A stretch of DNA of 14,683 bases. Origin: an uncultured Adlercreutzia sp. Lineage in GTDB: Bacteria > Actinomycetota > Coriobacteriia > Coriobacteriales > Eggerthellaceae. Both the position numbers and the translations under genes were made by a program. The stretch covers positions 1 to 14,683 of the forward strand of contig CABSMC010000068.1 in NCBI GenBank assembly GCA_902478715.1, in the 5' to 3' direction. Below, in pieces: positions 6,279 through 13,381 of the stretch (within the stretch, counting starts at the first letter, position 1; every line of letters begins with the position of its first letter). The notes under the pieces were generated by a model, which searched no databases, had not been told where the DNA came from, and saw nothing but the letters and a program-made list of their open reading frames with translations.

Positions 6279-6659
6279 ATGGACGTGAAATTCTACAAGT
6301 GCATGCATTGCGGCAACATTGCCGTTAAGGTCTTCGACGCGGGTGTGCCGCTGGTGTGTTGCGGCGAGAAGATGGTTGAGCTGGTCGCCGGCTCCCAGGA
6401 CGCCGCCCTGGAGAAGCACGTGCCCGCCGTCGAGGTCGAGGGCAACAAGGTCGTTGTGAACGTCGGCTCGGTGGATCATCCCATGCTGGAGGAGCACTGG
6501 ATCCAGTTCATCTGCCTGGTGACCGACAAGGGCTACCAGATTCACCCGCTGAATCCGGGCGAGGCGCCCCACGCCGAGTTCGTCATCGCCGAGGGCGAGA
6601 CGCCGCTCAAGGTCTACGAGCACTGCAACCTCCACGGCCTGTGGGTGACCGAGATCTAA
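6279..6659 (+). CDS. dfx: Desulfoferrodoxin, two-iron superoxide reductase
   Basis: This enzyme reduces superoxide to hydrogen peroxide without making oxygen, a typical defence of strict anaerobes, and receives electrons from rubredoxin-like donors in the cytosol. The 126-residue product has both iron sites. The N-terminal desulforedoxin-like centre is CMHC (Cys8, Cys11) with CC (Cys27, Cys28). The active centre is four histidines and one cysteine: His47 in EKHVP, His67 and His73 in VGSVDHPMLEEHW, and Cys116/His119 in CNLHG. The residues flanking the sixth coordination site, Glu45-Lys46, are retained. This matches the two-iron Desulfovibrio type almost position for position. GAGGT (6269-6273) precedes the ATG by 5 bases. 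No rubredoxin or rubrerythrin gene is adjacent. A terminator follows, so it is probably transcribed alone. Confidence 0.97.
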   Translation: MDVKFYKCMHCGNIAVKVFDAGVPLVCCGEKMVELVAGSQDAALEKHVPAVEVEGNKVVVNVGSVDHPMLEEHWIQFICLVTDKGYQIHPLNPGEAPHAEFVIAEGETPLKVYEHCNLHGLWVTEI

Positions 6660-6684
6660 ACGCCCGCTCGCGGAGCGAAATGAG

Positions 6685-6712
6685 AAAGACCCGTGTTGCG
6701 CGGGTCTTTTTT
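6685..6712 (+). terminator. Rho-independent terminator after superoxide reductase
   Basis: AAAGACCCG (6685-6693) pairs with CGGGTCTTT (6701-6709) around a 7-base loop, running into a T tract to 6712. It lies about 26 bases past the stop codon. Confidence 0.9.
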
Positions 6713-6713
6713 C

Positions 6714-6741
6714 TTGCATTCGGGGAAAACGATGCTAATAT
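6714..6741 (+). promoter_or_regulatory. Candidate promoter for rpmE
   Basis: A -35-like TTGCAT (6714-6719) is followed, 16 bases later, by TAATAT (6736-6741) with an upstream TG extension (6733-6734). It lies directly after the dfx terminator. The predicted transcription start (about 6748) falls in the palindrome described next and gives a leader of roughly 75 bases. Confidence 0.6.
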
Positions 6742-6742
6742 A

Positions 6743-6754
6743 GACAAGCTTGTC
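6743..6754 (+). promoter_or_regulatory. 12-bp perfect palindrome at the rpmE transcription start
   Basis: GACAAGCTTGTC is a perfect palindrome with no loop, 2 bases after the -10 hexamer. Its position over the expected start site suits a repressor operator. It cannot form a good hairpin without a loop, so a DNA-level role is more likely than an RNA one. Chance occurrence remains possible. Confidence 0.4.
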
Positions 6755-6759
6755 TCAGG

Positions 6760-6808
6760 GCTTGGTCGGAAACCAAGCCGCATTCGGCCCCTTGGTCGGA
6801 AACCAAGG
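6760..6808 (+). ncRNA. Tandem-hairpin leader of rpmE, probable ribosomal-protein leader
   Basis: The same 17-mer, CTTGGTCGGAAACCAAG, occurs at 6761-6777 and 6791-6807 (period 30). Each copy folds into a stem with a CGGAA loop, and each is extended one pair further by a compensating flank: G6760-C6778 in the first, C6790-G6808 in the second. A 7-bp stem is thus kept while the closing pair differs. The pair ends 5 bases before the AGGAG (6814-6818) of rpmE. Structured autoregulatory leaders for bL31 are described in several bacterial groups, including, as I recall, the Coriobacteria; this is a likely member, not checked against a model. Confidence 0.75.
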
Positions 6809-6824
6809 AAGTTAGGAGAACCCA

Positions 6825-7307
6825 ATGAAGCAAGGTATTCATCCGGAGTACGTGGACTGCGTCGTGAAGTGCAGCTGCGGCAACACCTTCACCACCCGCT
6901 CCACCAAGCCCGAGCTGAAGATCGACATCTGCAACGCCTGCCATCCGTTCTACACCGGCACCCAGAAGCTCATCGACACCGGTGGACGCGTCCAGCGCTT
7001 CGCCGACCGCTTCGGCGCCGCTAAGGACGTCGTGGCCGAGCGCGAGGCCGCCAAGAAGGCCGAGCGCGCCGCTCAGATCGCCGAGCGCGAGGCCGCCAAG
7101 AAGGCCGAGCGCGAGGCCAAGGCCGCCGCTAAGGCCGAGCGTGCCGCCGCCTATGCCGCCAAGGCCGCCGAGGAGGCCGCCCGCGCCGAAGCTCAGGCCG
7201 ACGTTGACGCCATGGAAGACGCCGCTGCCGCCGGCACCGCCGAGGAGGCTCCCGGCGTGGAGCTGACCGACGCCGAGGTGACCGAGGCCGTAGAGGCCGC
7301 CGAGTAG
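6825..7307 (+). CDS. rpmE: 50S ribosomal protein bL31, zinc-binding form with long charged C-terminal extension
   Basis: The first ~68 residues are a standard bL31, a large-subunit protein near the central protuberance and inter-subunit bridge. It is the zinc-binding (C+) type, with Cys16, Cys18 (CSC) and Cys36, Cys39 (CNAC), and the HPFYTG and RVQRFADRFG segments. The protein then continues for about 90 residues of Ala, Glu, Lys and Arg. These include two copies of AEREAAKKAER (71-81 and 86-96, 15 residues apart), and the tail ends in an acidic stretch. Total length is 160 against about 70 for most bL31. The tail should be a charged helix or coiled coil extending off the ribosome. AGGAG lies 6 bases before the ATG. 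It is probably transcribed alone, from the promoter and leader at 6714-6808 to the terminator at 7332-7370. Confidence 0.95.
   Translation: MKQGIHPEYVDCVVKCSCGNTFTTRSTKPELKIDICNACHPFYTGTQKLIDTGGRVQRFADRFGAAKDVVAEREAAKKAERAAQIAEREAAKKAEREAKAAAKAERAAAYAAKAAEEAARAEAQADVDAMEDAAAAGTAEEAPGVELTDAEVTEAVEAAE
7035..7112 (+). repeat. 45-nt-period tandem repeat inside rpmE
   Basis: A 33-base segment at 7035-7067 recurs unchanged at 7080-7112, encoding AEREAAKKAER twice with a 4-residue linker. Identity at the DNA level, including synonymous positions, points to recent duplication or slippage in the tail-encoding part of the gene. Confidence 0.85.
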
Positions 7308-7331
7308 CTCGTCGTCGCATTCGGCGAACGC

Positions 7332-7370
7332 AAGGCCCGCTCGCACTCCGGTGCGGCGGGCCTTTTCTTT
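7332..7370 (+). terminator. Rho-independent terminator of rpmE
   Basis: AAGGCCCGC (7332-7340) pairs with GCGGGCCTT (7356-7364). An inner GCAC/GTGC stem closes a TCCG loop, and a T-rich tract follows to 7370. It lies 24 bases past the stop. Confidence 0.92.
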
Positions 7371-7412
7371 TGCCGTCCTGTGAATTCCCGCAAAGGGGAG
7401 CGGGCGCGGTTT

Positions 7413-7418
7413 TATAAT
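7413..7418 (+). promoter_or_regulatory. Candidate -10 box for the glnA operon
   Basis: A perfect TATAAT lies 40 bases before the glnA ATG and after the rpmE terminator. No -35 consensus is seen 16-18 bases upstream, which could mean activator dependence. A small inverted repeat, GTTG-N4-CAAC (7427-7438), lies just downstream. I do not see a clear copy of the actinobacterial GlnR box. Confidence 0.5.
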
Positions 7419-7457
7419 GCTAGGGAGTTGAACGCAACGCGACCGATGGGAGTAGAT

Positions 7458-8801
7458 ATGGTTGCGAATCCGGAGCAGGACTTCGTCCTGAAAACGGTTG
7501 AGAGCAGGGATGTTCACTTCGTTCGCTTCTGGTTCACCGACGTCTTGGGCAACATGAAGTCCTTCGCGGTGGTGCCCGGCGAGCTGGAGAGCGCCTTCGA
7601 GGAGGGCATGGGCTTCGACGCCAGCTGCATCGAGGGCTTCTCGGCGGCGCAGGAGTCGGACATGCTGGCCTTTCCCGACCCTTCCACCTTCGAGATCTTG
7701 CCCTGGCGTCCCCAGGCCAACGCCGTGGCCCGCATGATCTGCGACATCCGCACGCCGGAGGGGGAGCCCTACGCGGGAGATTCGCGCCATGTGCTGGAGC
7801 GGGTGGTGCGCCGCGCCGCCGAGGACGGCTACTCGTTTATCGTAGGGCCCGAGCTGGAGTACTTCTACTTCAAGGACGCCGAGGGCACCCAGGTGCTCGA
7901 CCACGGCAGCTACTTCGACCTGACGTCGCTCGATTCCGCCTCCGATCTGCGCCGCGACACGGTGCTCACTTTGGAGAAGATGGGCATTCCCGTGGAGTAC
8001 TCCCACCACGAGAAGGGCCCTTCCCAGCACGAGATCGACTTGCGCTACGCCGACGCGCTCTCCATGGCCGACGCCGTTATGACCTACAAGCAGGTGGTGA
8101 AGGAAATCGCCATGAAGCACGGGGTGTACGCCTCGTTCATGCCTAAGCCCATGGCGGATGCTCCCGGCAACGGCATGCACGTGCACCAGAGTCTCATGGA
8201 TCGCTCCGGCAACAACGTGTTCTTCGACCCGGACGATCCGTCCGGGTACAGCCTGTCGGCCACGGCGAAGAGCTACATCGCCGGCCTTCTGAAGTACGCG
8301 CCGGAGTACACGCTGGTCACGAACCAGTACGTGAACTCCTACAAGCGCCTGCAGCCGGGAGGGGAGGCGCCCACCTGCATCAGCTGGGGCGCGCGAAACC
8401 GCTCGACCTTGGTGCGCATCCCGGGCTATCGCCCGAACAGCGAGTCGGCCTGCCGGGTGGAGCTGCGCAGCCCCGACCCGGCGGCGAACCCCTATCTGGC
8501 CTTCGCCGTCATGCTGGCCGCGGGGCTTGCGGGCATCGAGGAGGGGCTTGAGCTTATGCCCCCGGCCGACGAGGCCGCGCCCATCGGCTGCACCCGCTAC
8601 GAGCATCGCGCCCGGGGCATCGAGACGCTGCCGGAATCCCTCGGCGAGGCCGTGGAGCGCTTCGCGGAGAGCAAGCTGATGCGCGAGACCTTGGGCGAGC
8701 ACATCCACGATTACCTCGTGCGCACCAAGCGCGAGGAATGGGAGGCCTACCAGGGTATCGTGACCGCGTGGGAGCTCGAGCGCAATTTGGCGGTGTTGTA
8801 G
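7458..8801 (+). CDS. glnA: Glutamine synthetase, type I (alpha-like)
   Basis: The enzyme makes glutamine from glutamate, ammonia and ATP as a cytosolic dodecamer. Length is 447, close to Bacillus GSI-alpha (444), without the insertion of the beta type. Landmarks are GFDASCIEGF (52-61), GPELEYF with metal ligands Glu132/Glu134, SHHEKGPSQHEID with Glu185 and Glu192, NGMHVHQSL with His241, NSYKRLQPGGEAP with the flap Glu303, and RNRSTLVRIP with the substrate arginines. The Tyr used for adenylylation in beta enzymes is not found in the usual place. Where Bacillus GS has the feedback residue Arg62, this protein has Ala63. The ATG at 7458 follows TGGGAG by 5 bases; an upstream in-frame ATG (7446) overlaps that site. 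The next gene, a regulator, starts one base after the stop. Confidence 0.95.
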   Translation: MVANPEQDFVLKTVESRDVHFVRFWFTDVLGNMKSFAVVPGELESAFEEGMGFDASCIEGFSAAQESDMLAFPDPSTFEILPWRPQANAVARMICDIRTPEGEPYAGDSRHVLERVVRRAAEDGYSFIVGPELEYFYFKDAEGTQVLDHGSYFDLTSLDSASDLRRDTVLTLEKMGIPVEYSHHEKGPSQHEIDLRYADALSMADAVMTYKQVVKEIAMKHGVYASFMPKPMADAPGNGMHVHQSLMDRSGNNVFFDPDDPSGYSLSATAKSYIAGLLKYAPEYTLVTNQYVNSYKRLQPGGEAPTCISWGARNRSTLVRIPGYRPNSESACRVELRSPDPAANPYLAFAVMLAAGLAGIEEGLELMPPADEAAPIGCTRYEHRARGIETLPESLGEAVERFAESKLMRETLGEHIHDYLVRTKREEWEAYQGIVTAWELERNLAVL

Positions 8802-8802
8802 C

Positions 8803-9477
8803 ATGCAGCGCAAAACGGTTATCTTCATCGCCGACAGCCTCGACAACGCCCACAAGTTCCAGCAGGTGCTCTCGAAGCTGGACGTGGACGTGGCCGCGGG
8901 CTCGTCGGTGCAGTTCAAGAAGCTGCTCGCGGCGCACCCGAGCCACGATCTGGTCATCTACGAGGCCCGGGGCGACGCTCTGGGCACGGTGGCCTCGGTA
9001 GAGGCGGCGCTTGCCGAGGAAGGCGCCACTGCCATGCTCGTCATTGTGAACGAGGACCAGCTGGCCCAGTTCCGTCTGCCGGTGTCGTGCAAGGCCGATT
9101 TCGTCGTGCACGGGGCGAGCGCCGCCGAGTGCGCCACCCGCATTCGCCAGCTGCTGTGGCCCGGCAACGAGGGCAGCTCGGCCGACTACATCACCGTGGA
9201 CAACATGACGGTGAACCTTGCCACCTACCAAGTGAAGGTCGGCGGCGAGCCGGTGGACCTCACCTATTTGGAATACGCCCTGCTCGCCTTCCTCGTCACC
9301 CATCCGGGCCGCACCTACTCCCGCGACGCGCTGCTGCGCCGCGTGTGGGGCTTCGACTACTACGGCGGCAGCCGCACCGTGGACGTCCACGTGCGCCGCG
9401 TTCGCGCCAAGCTCGGCCCGGAGCTCGCTCAGCGCCTGGAGACGGTGCGCGGCGTCGGCTATTTGTGGAACGCCTAA
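8803..9477 (+). CDS. OmpR-type winged-helix regulator with atypical receiver, GlnR-like candidate
   Basis: The 224-residue product has a receiver-like N-terminal domain (about 1-118) and an OmpR/PhoB winged-helix DNA-binding domain (about 128-223), with the family's TYSRDALLRRVWGFDYYGGSRTVDVHV region and the closing VRGVGYLW. The receiver lacks the usual phosphorylation set. The position of the phospho-Asp is Glu54 (DLVIYEA), only Asp11 remains of the acidic pair, and the conserved Lys appears replaced by His103. It is therefore likely to work without a kinase, and none is adjacent. In Streptomyces and Mycobacterium the nitrogen regulator GlnR is an orphan OmpR-type protein with a receiver not phosphorylated in the usual way. 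The one-base gap after glnA makes a similar role plausible, but this is inference. Alternatives are another orphan winged-helix regulator. Confidence 0.85.
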   Translation: MQRKTVIFIADSLDNAHKFQQVLSKLDVDVAAGSSVQFKKLLAAHPSHDLVIYEARGDALGTVASVEAALAEEGATAMLVIVNEDQLAQFRLPVSCKADFVVHGASAAECATRIRQLLWPGNEGSSADYITVDNMTVNLATYQVKVGGEPVDLTYLEYALLAFLVTHPGRTYSRDALLRRVWGFDYYGGSRTVDVHVRRVRAKLGPELAQRLETVRGVGYLWNA

Positions 9478-9494
9478 GACCCGAAAGGCTCGAA

Positions 9495-12122
9495 ATGTCA
9501 AAAAAGATTGCCGTTATCGACGGAAACTCGCTCATGCATCGTGCCTACCATGCGGTGCAGACGCCCATGACCGCCAAGGACGGCACCCCCACCAACGCCG
9601 TCTTCGGCTTCCTCACCATGCTCTGCAAGTTCATCGAGATGGCCTCGCCGGACGCGGTGGTGTGCGCCTTCGACGCCGGCAAGCCGGTGCACCGCATCGA
9701 GGCCATGGCCCAGTACAAGGCGCAGCGGCCGCCCATGGACGAGGAGCTGCACGTGCAGTTCCCCGTCATTCAGGAGCTGCTCGAGTCCATGGCCATCCCT
9801 GTGGTGAAGGTGCCCGGCTGGGAGGGCGATGACATTCTGGGCACCATTGCCGCCCGCGACGAGGCGCTGGGATATGAGACCCTGCTCGTCACCGGCGACA
9901 AAGACGCCTACCAGCTGGCGAGCGAGCTGACGCGCATCGTGACCACGAAGAAGGGCATCACGGACGTGACCATCAACGGGCCGGCCGAGGTGGAGGAGCG
10001 CTACGGCGTGACGCCCGCCCAGTTCATCGACTACCTGGGGCTTATGGGCGACAGCTCTGACAACATTCCGGGCGTGCCCGGCATCGGGCCCAAGACCGCC
10101 ACGAAGCTTCTGCAGACCTACGGGTCGATGGAGGGCATCTACGAGCACGTGGGGGAGCTCAAGGGCAAGCAGAAGGAGAACATCGAGAACAACCGCGAGA
10201 CGGCGTTTCTGTCCCGGGAGATCGCGACCATCGTGACCGATCTGGACTTCCCCCTCGACTTGGAGGCGGTGAGCTTTCCCGCCTTCGACGCGGCGGACGT
10301 GGAGGAGGCGTTCGGCAAGTACCAGCTGGCGAGCCCCTTGGCCCGGGTGCTGGCCATGATCGATGCCGAGCCGCCCTCGCGCGAGGCGAAATTGGAAGTG
10401 GCGCCGGTGCTCGAGGGGGACGCCGGCGCGGCCGAGGTCGCCCGGGCCGTGAAGGCGGGGGAGACCATCGGCGTTGCCTTCGTCGATCCGGAACAGGTGT
10501 CGCTGTTCGACGAGGGAGCGACCGGCGCGTTCGCCACCGACGAGGCAACGGTCGTCGCGGTGGGAGATGACGCGCTGGCACTGCTCGCCCGGGTGGTTCG
10601 GGAAGGCTCGTTCGTGGCCCTGGATGTGAAGGCCGAGCTGCATCGGGTGTACCCGGCCGACACCGCCGAGTCGGCTCTTGTGAGCGATGCGGAGGTGCTC
10701 TCCGCCGACGGCTTCGACCTGTCCGTGGCGGGTTATGTGCTGAACTCATCGCTTTCCGCCTACACCTACGACTCGCTCATGGAGGCCCTGGCCGCCTCCA
10801 CGCTGCCCGAGGCCGAAACCGACGCCGAGCGGGCGGCCATCCGCGCTACGGCGGCCCGACTGCTGAAGGGGCTCTTGGAGGAGGCGCTGAAGAAGGACGG
10901 CAGCTGGGACGCTTACGCCGACATCGACTTGCCGCTCGTGGGGGTGCTCGCCGTCATGGAGCGTGTGGGCGCCGCTATCGACGTGGAGCGTCTGGAGGCG
11001 CTGGGGCGCGAGGCCCAGGCCGAGGTGGATGGTCTTACGGCCCAGATTTACGAGTTGGCCGGGGAGCCCTTCAACTTGAGTTCTCCCAAGCAGCTGGCCC
11101 ACATCCTCTTCGAGGTGCTGGAGCTGCCCCCGGTGAAGAAGAACCAGCGCGGGTACTCCACCGATGCCAAGGTGCTCACGGAGCTGTCGGCCATCCATCC
11201 CTTGCCGGACCTCATCCTGCGCTACCGCGAGTTCTCGAAGATCAAGAACACCTACATTGACGCCCTGCCCCGTATGCGGGCCGCCGACGGTCGCGTGCAC
11301 ACCCAGTTCAACGAGACGGTCACCACGACCGGCCGCCTTTCCTCATCCGACCCGAACCTGCAGAACATTCCCGTGCGCACCGAGTTCGGCCGCCAGATCC
11401 GCAGTTGCTTCGTGCCGCTGCGGGCGGGCGAGCTGTTCCTGTCGGCGGACTACTCGCAGATCGAGCTGCGCCTGCTCGCGCATCTGTCCGGCGACGAGCA
11501 CTTGGTAGCGGCGTTCAACTCCGGGGCGGATTTCCACGCCTCCACGGCCTCTCGCGTCTTCGGTCTGCCGGTGGAGGCGGTGACACCGGAGCTGCGCAGC
11601 CGCGCCAAGGCGGTGAACTTCGGCATCGTCTACGGCCAGCAGGCCTTCGGGCTCTCCCAGACGCTGGACATCCCCGTGGCCGAGGCCCGCGAGATGATCG
11701 ACCGCTACTTCGAGGCGTACCCCGGCGTGCGCACTTACTTGGACGAGACCGTCGCCGAGGCCCGCGAGCGCGGCTTCGCCGAGACCATGCTCGGCCGCAA
11801 GCGCCACATTCCCGAGCTGAAGAGCTCCAACGGCCAGCAGCGGGCCTTCGGCGAGCGCACGGCCATGAACCATCCCATGCAGGGGAGCGCCGCCGACATC
11901 ATCAAGATGGCCATGAACGAGGTGCAGCGCCGTCTTCCGGCCGAGGACTTTGAGGCCCAGCTCATGATCCAGGTGCACGACGAGCTGGACTTCTCGGTGC
12001 CGGCTGGGGAAGTGGAGCGGCTGGCCGCCATGGTGAAGGAGGTCATGGAAGGCGTCGTCAGCCTGAAGGTGCCCCTCATCGCCGACGTCAGCTGGGGCCC
12101 CACCTGGGCCGAAGCGCACTAG
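9495..12122 (+). CDS. polA: DNA polymerase I
   Basis: PolA removes RNA primers and fills gaps during Okazaki-fragment processing and excision repair. The 875 residues hold three parts. The 5'-3' exonuclease (1-~290) carries its acidic metal ligands in VIDGNS (Asp9), CAFDAG (Asp60), GDD (112-113), GDKDAYQL (135-137) and GDSSDNIPGVPGIG (186-189). The central domain (~300-485) has the 3'-5' exonuclease place but no DxE motif, so proofreading is probably lost, as in Bacillus and Thermus enzymes. The polymerase domain shows motif A DYSQIELR (Asp652), motif B KAVNFGIVYG (Lys705, Phe709, Tyr713) and motif C VHDEL (His828, Asp829). The ATG at 9495 follows GAAAGG by 6 bases and lies 17 bases after the regulator's stop, so co-transcription with glnA is possible. 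No intrinsic terminator follows. Confidence 0.97.
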   Translation: MSKKIAVIDGNSLMHRAYHAVQTPMTAKDGTPTNAVFGFLTMLCKFIEMASPDAVVCAFDAGKPVHRIEAMAQYKAQRPPMDEELHVQFPVIQELLESMAIPVVKVPGWEGDDILGTIAARDEALGYETLLVTGDKDAYQLASELTRIVTTKKGITDVTINGPAEVEERYGVTPAQFIDYLGLMGDSSDNIPGVPGIGPKTATKLLQTYGSMEGIYEHVGELKGKQKENIENNRETAFLSREIATIVTDLDFPLDLEAVSFPAFDAADVEEAFGKYQLASPLARVLAMIDAEPPSREAKLEVAPVLEGDAGAAEVARAVKAGETIGVAFVDPEQVSLFDEGATGAFATDEATVVAVGDDALALLARVVREGSFVALDVKAELHRVYPADTAESALVSDAEVLSADGFDLSVAGYVLNSSLSAYTYDSLMEALAASTLPEAETDAERAAIRATAARLLKGLLEEALKKDGSWDAYADIDLPLVGVLAVMERVGAAIDVERLEALGREAQAEVDGLTAQIYELAGEPFNLSSPKQLAHILFEVLELPPVKKNQRGYSTDAKVLTELSAIHPLPDLILRYREFSKIKNTYIDALPRMRAADGRVHTQFNETVTTTGRLSSSDPNLQNIPVRTEFGRQIRSCFVPLRAGELFLSADYSQIELRLLAHLSGDEHLVAAFNSGADFHASTASRVFGLPVEAVTPELRSRAKAVNFGIVYGQQAFGLSQTLDIPVAEAREMIDRYFEAYPGVRTYLDETVAEARERGFAETMLGRKRHIPELKSSNGQQRAFGERTAMNHPMQGSAADIIKMAMNEVQRRLPAEDFEAQLMIQVHDELDFSVPAGEVERLAAMVKEVMEGVVSLKVPLIADVSWGPTWAEAH

Positions 12123-12156
12123 CGAGTCGACCAAGTCAGCTGAGTGAGCCATGCGC

Positions 12157-12354
12157 TGGGAGGTCGGGAAGAGGTATTCCCAGACCTCTGCGCGCCCCCT
12201 GTAGAACGCGGCCGTTAAGAAATAGCTTCCACTTCAGCAGCAGCGATGTGGGGATGGTACCGACTGATGTGCGTTCCTTTCGCTATTTCTTTTGCCGCGT
12301 TCGAAAGGGGATAAAGCGCGCAGCGGGCTGGGAATACCTCTTCCCGACCTCCCA
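12157..12354. repeat. 198-bp near-palindromic element between convergent genes
   Basis: The 245-base gap between polA and the minus-strand LuxR gene is mostly one palindrome. Bases 12157-12183 are the exact inverted complement of 12328-12354 (27 bp), and pairing continues to 12195/12316 with only two mismatches (39-bp arms). Further in, CCCC/GGGG, GAACGCGGC (12204-12212) with 12294-12302, and AAGAAATAGC (12217-12226) with 12282-12291 also pair, leaving a 55-base loop. It encodes no protein and has no T-run. It may be a MITE-like insertion or a bidirectional transcript barrier; no clear target duplication is visible at the ends. Confidence 0.85.
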
Positions 12355-12367
12355 TCCGGAGGAGCCC

Positions 12368-13333
12368 CTACACCGTCTTCCAAAAATCCTGAATGAGCTC
12401 CTGGCGGTTGGTATGCCCCGTCTTTTGCAGGATGTTGTGCACGTGCACCTTCACGGTGGAAGGGGAGAGCGACATCGCTGAGGCGATGTTCTGGTTGTCC
12501 TGATCGCGCAGGATGTAGTCGAGCACCTCCTGCTCGCGGGCCGTCAGCTGGTGGCGCTTGGCGTAGACGAGCAGATCCTCGGCTGTCTGACGATAGCGGA
12601 GGGTGTCGTCCACCACGGGCGCCTTGTTGGAGTGAATATCCAGCTGACGCAGGGCGAACCAGCAGGTCATGGCCGCACAGACCATCATGAGTACGTTCTC
12701 GGCGTAGTTTCGCTCCGCCGAGAACGTGAACGGTCCTATCGTGATCGTGTCGGTGGAAAGCGCGAGGAAGAACAGCGCATCCTCGGCCACCATGACCATT
12801 CCGAGCAGGGCGAGAGCGATGCAATGGTTCTTGTAGCGCCCAAGTCGTTGCCTCTCGACCGGGTCTTTCGTGCGCAGGTAGTGAACAGCGCCATAGGCTA
12901 GGATCCAGAACATGAAGGCGGCGCGGCAGCTGTAATAGCAGAACCTCAGCACCTTGCTCTCGCCGGAGATGGCGAGCAGGATCAGCGAAAGGGCGGCATA
13001 AACGACGATGGGCGTGATGCGGATGCTGCGACGGCACTTGCCGATGTACTCGCAGACCATGAACCAGAAGGCGCCGAGAAAGCCGGCTCCGGTGACCATC
13101 GTGTAGAGCGAGCGGATGAAATAGTACTCCTGGGTCAGCCCCGAGGCCAGCTCGCGCGCTGCATAGTCGTCCTGCAGGATGGAAGCCACGTCGAAGAAGT
13201 AGAACATGAACGCGATGCAGGCGAACAGCATCGTCTTCCGCTTCGTTACCAGATACGAGGAAAGACAAACCGCCGCAGTCAGTGCCGAGACGAGAATAAC
13301 CAAGAGCGTCTCGTAGAAAATCGCCAGTCCCAT
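12368..13333 (-). CDS. LuxR-family regulator with seven-helix membrane domain
   Basis: The 321-residue product has about seven hydrophobic helices (near 6-28, 34-52, 76-94, 105-123, 131-150, 170-193, 212-229), a charged linker, and a C-terminal LuxR-type helix-turn-helix (263-315: LTAREQEVLDYIL, then STVKVHVHNILQKTG). It should sit in the cytoplasmic membrane and bind DNA from there. Membrane LuxR proteins of this layout are numerous in Eggerthellaceae, often beside genes for small-molecule metabolism; the ligand is unknown. There is no receiver domain or kinase. The start at 13333 has GAAGGGG a few bases upstream on its strand. It is divergent from arcA across 482 bases, so it may control the arginine deiminase pathway, itself, or both; this is inference. 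It converges on polA at the other end. Confidence 0.9.
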   Translation of the reverse strand: MGLAIFYETLLVILVSALTAAVCLSSYLVTKRKTMLFACIAFMFYFFDVASILQDDYAARELASGLTQEYYFIRSLYTMVTGAGFLGAFWFMVCEYIGKCRRSIRITPIVVYAALSLILLAISGESKVLRFCYYSCRAAFMFWILAYGAVHYLRTKDPVERQRLGRYKNHCIALALLGMVMVAEDALFFLALSTDTITIGPFTFSAERNYAENVLMMVCAAMTCWFALRQLDIHSNKAPVVDDTLRYRQTAEDLLVYAKRHQLTAREQEVLDYILRDQDNQNIASAMSLSPSTVKVHVHNILQKTGHTNRQELIQDFWKTV

Positions 13334-13381
13334 AGACCCCTTCGTTCCAGCCAGCCTGCATCAAACCCTCTTTTTAAGCTC

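Noticed and set aside
5103..6719. Minus-strand open frame of 538 codons across lgt and dfx
   Set aside because: It crosses two conserved plus-strand genes and a terminator and shows no recognisable domain.
6735..8957. Minus-strand open frame of 740 codons across rpmE and glnA
   Set aside because: It spans two well-supported plus-strand genes, a terminator and a leader, with low-complexity Gly/Leu/His composition. It is a codon-bias shadow.
10380..10950. Active 3'-5' proofreading domain in PolA
   Set aside because: The region has the right position and size, but I cannot find the DxE motif or a full set of acidic metal ligands.
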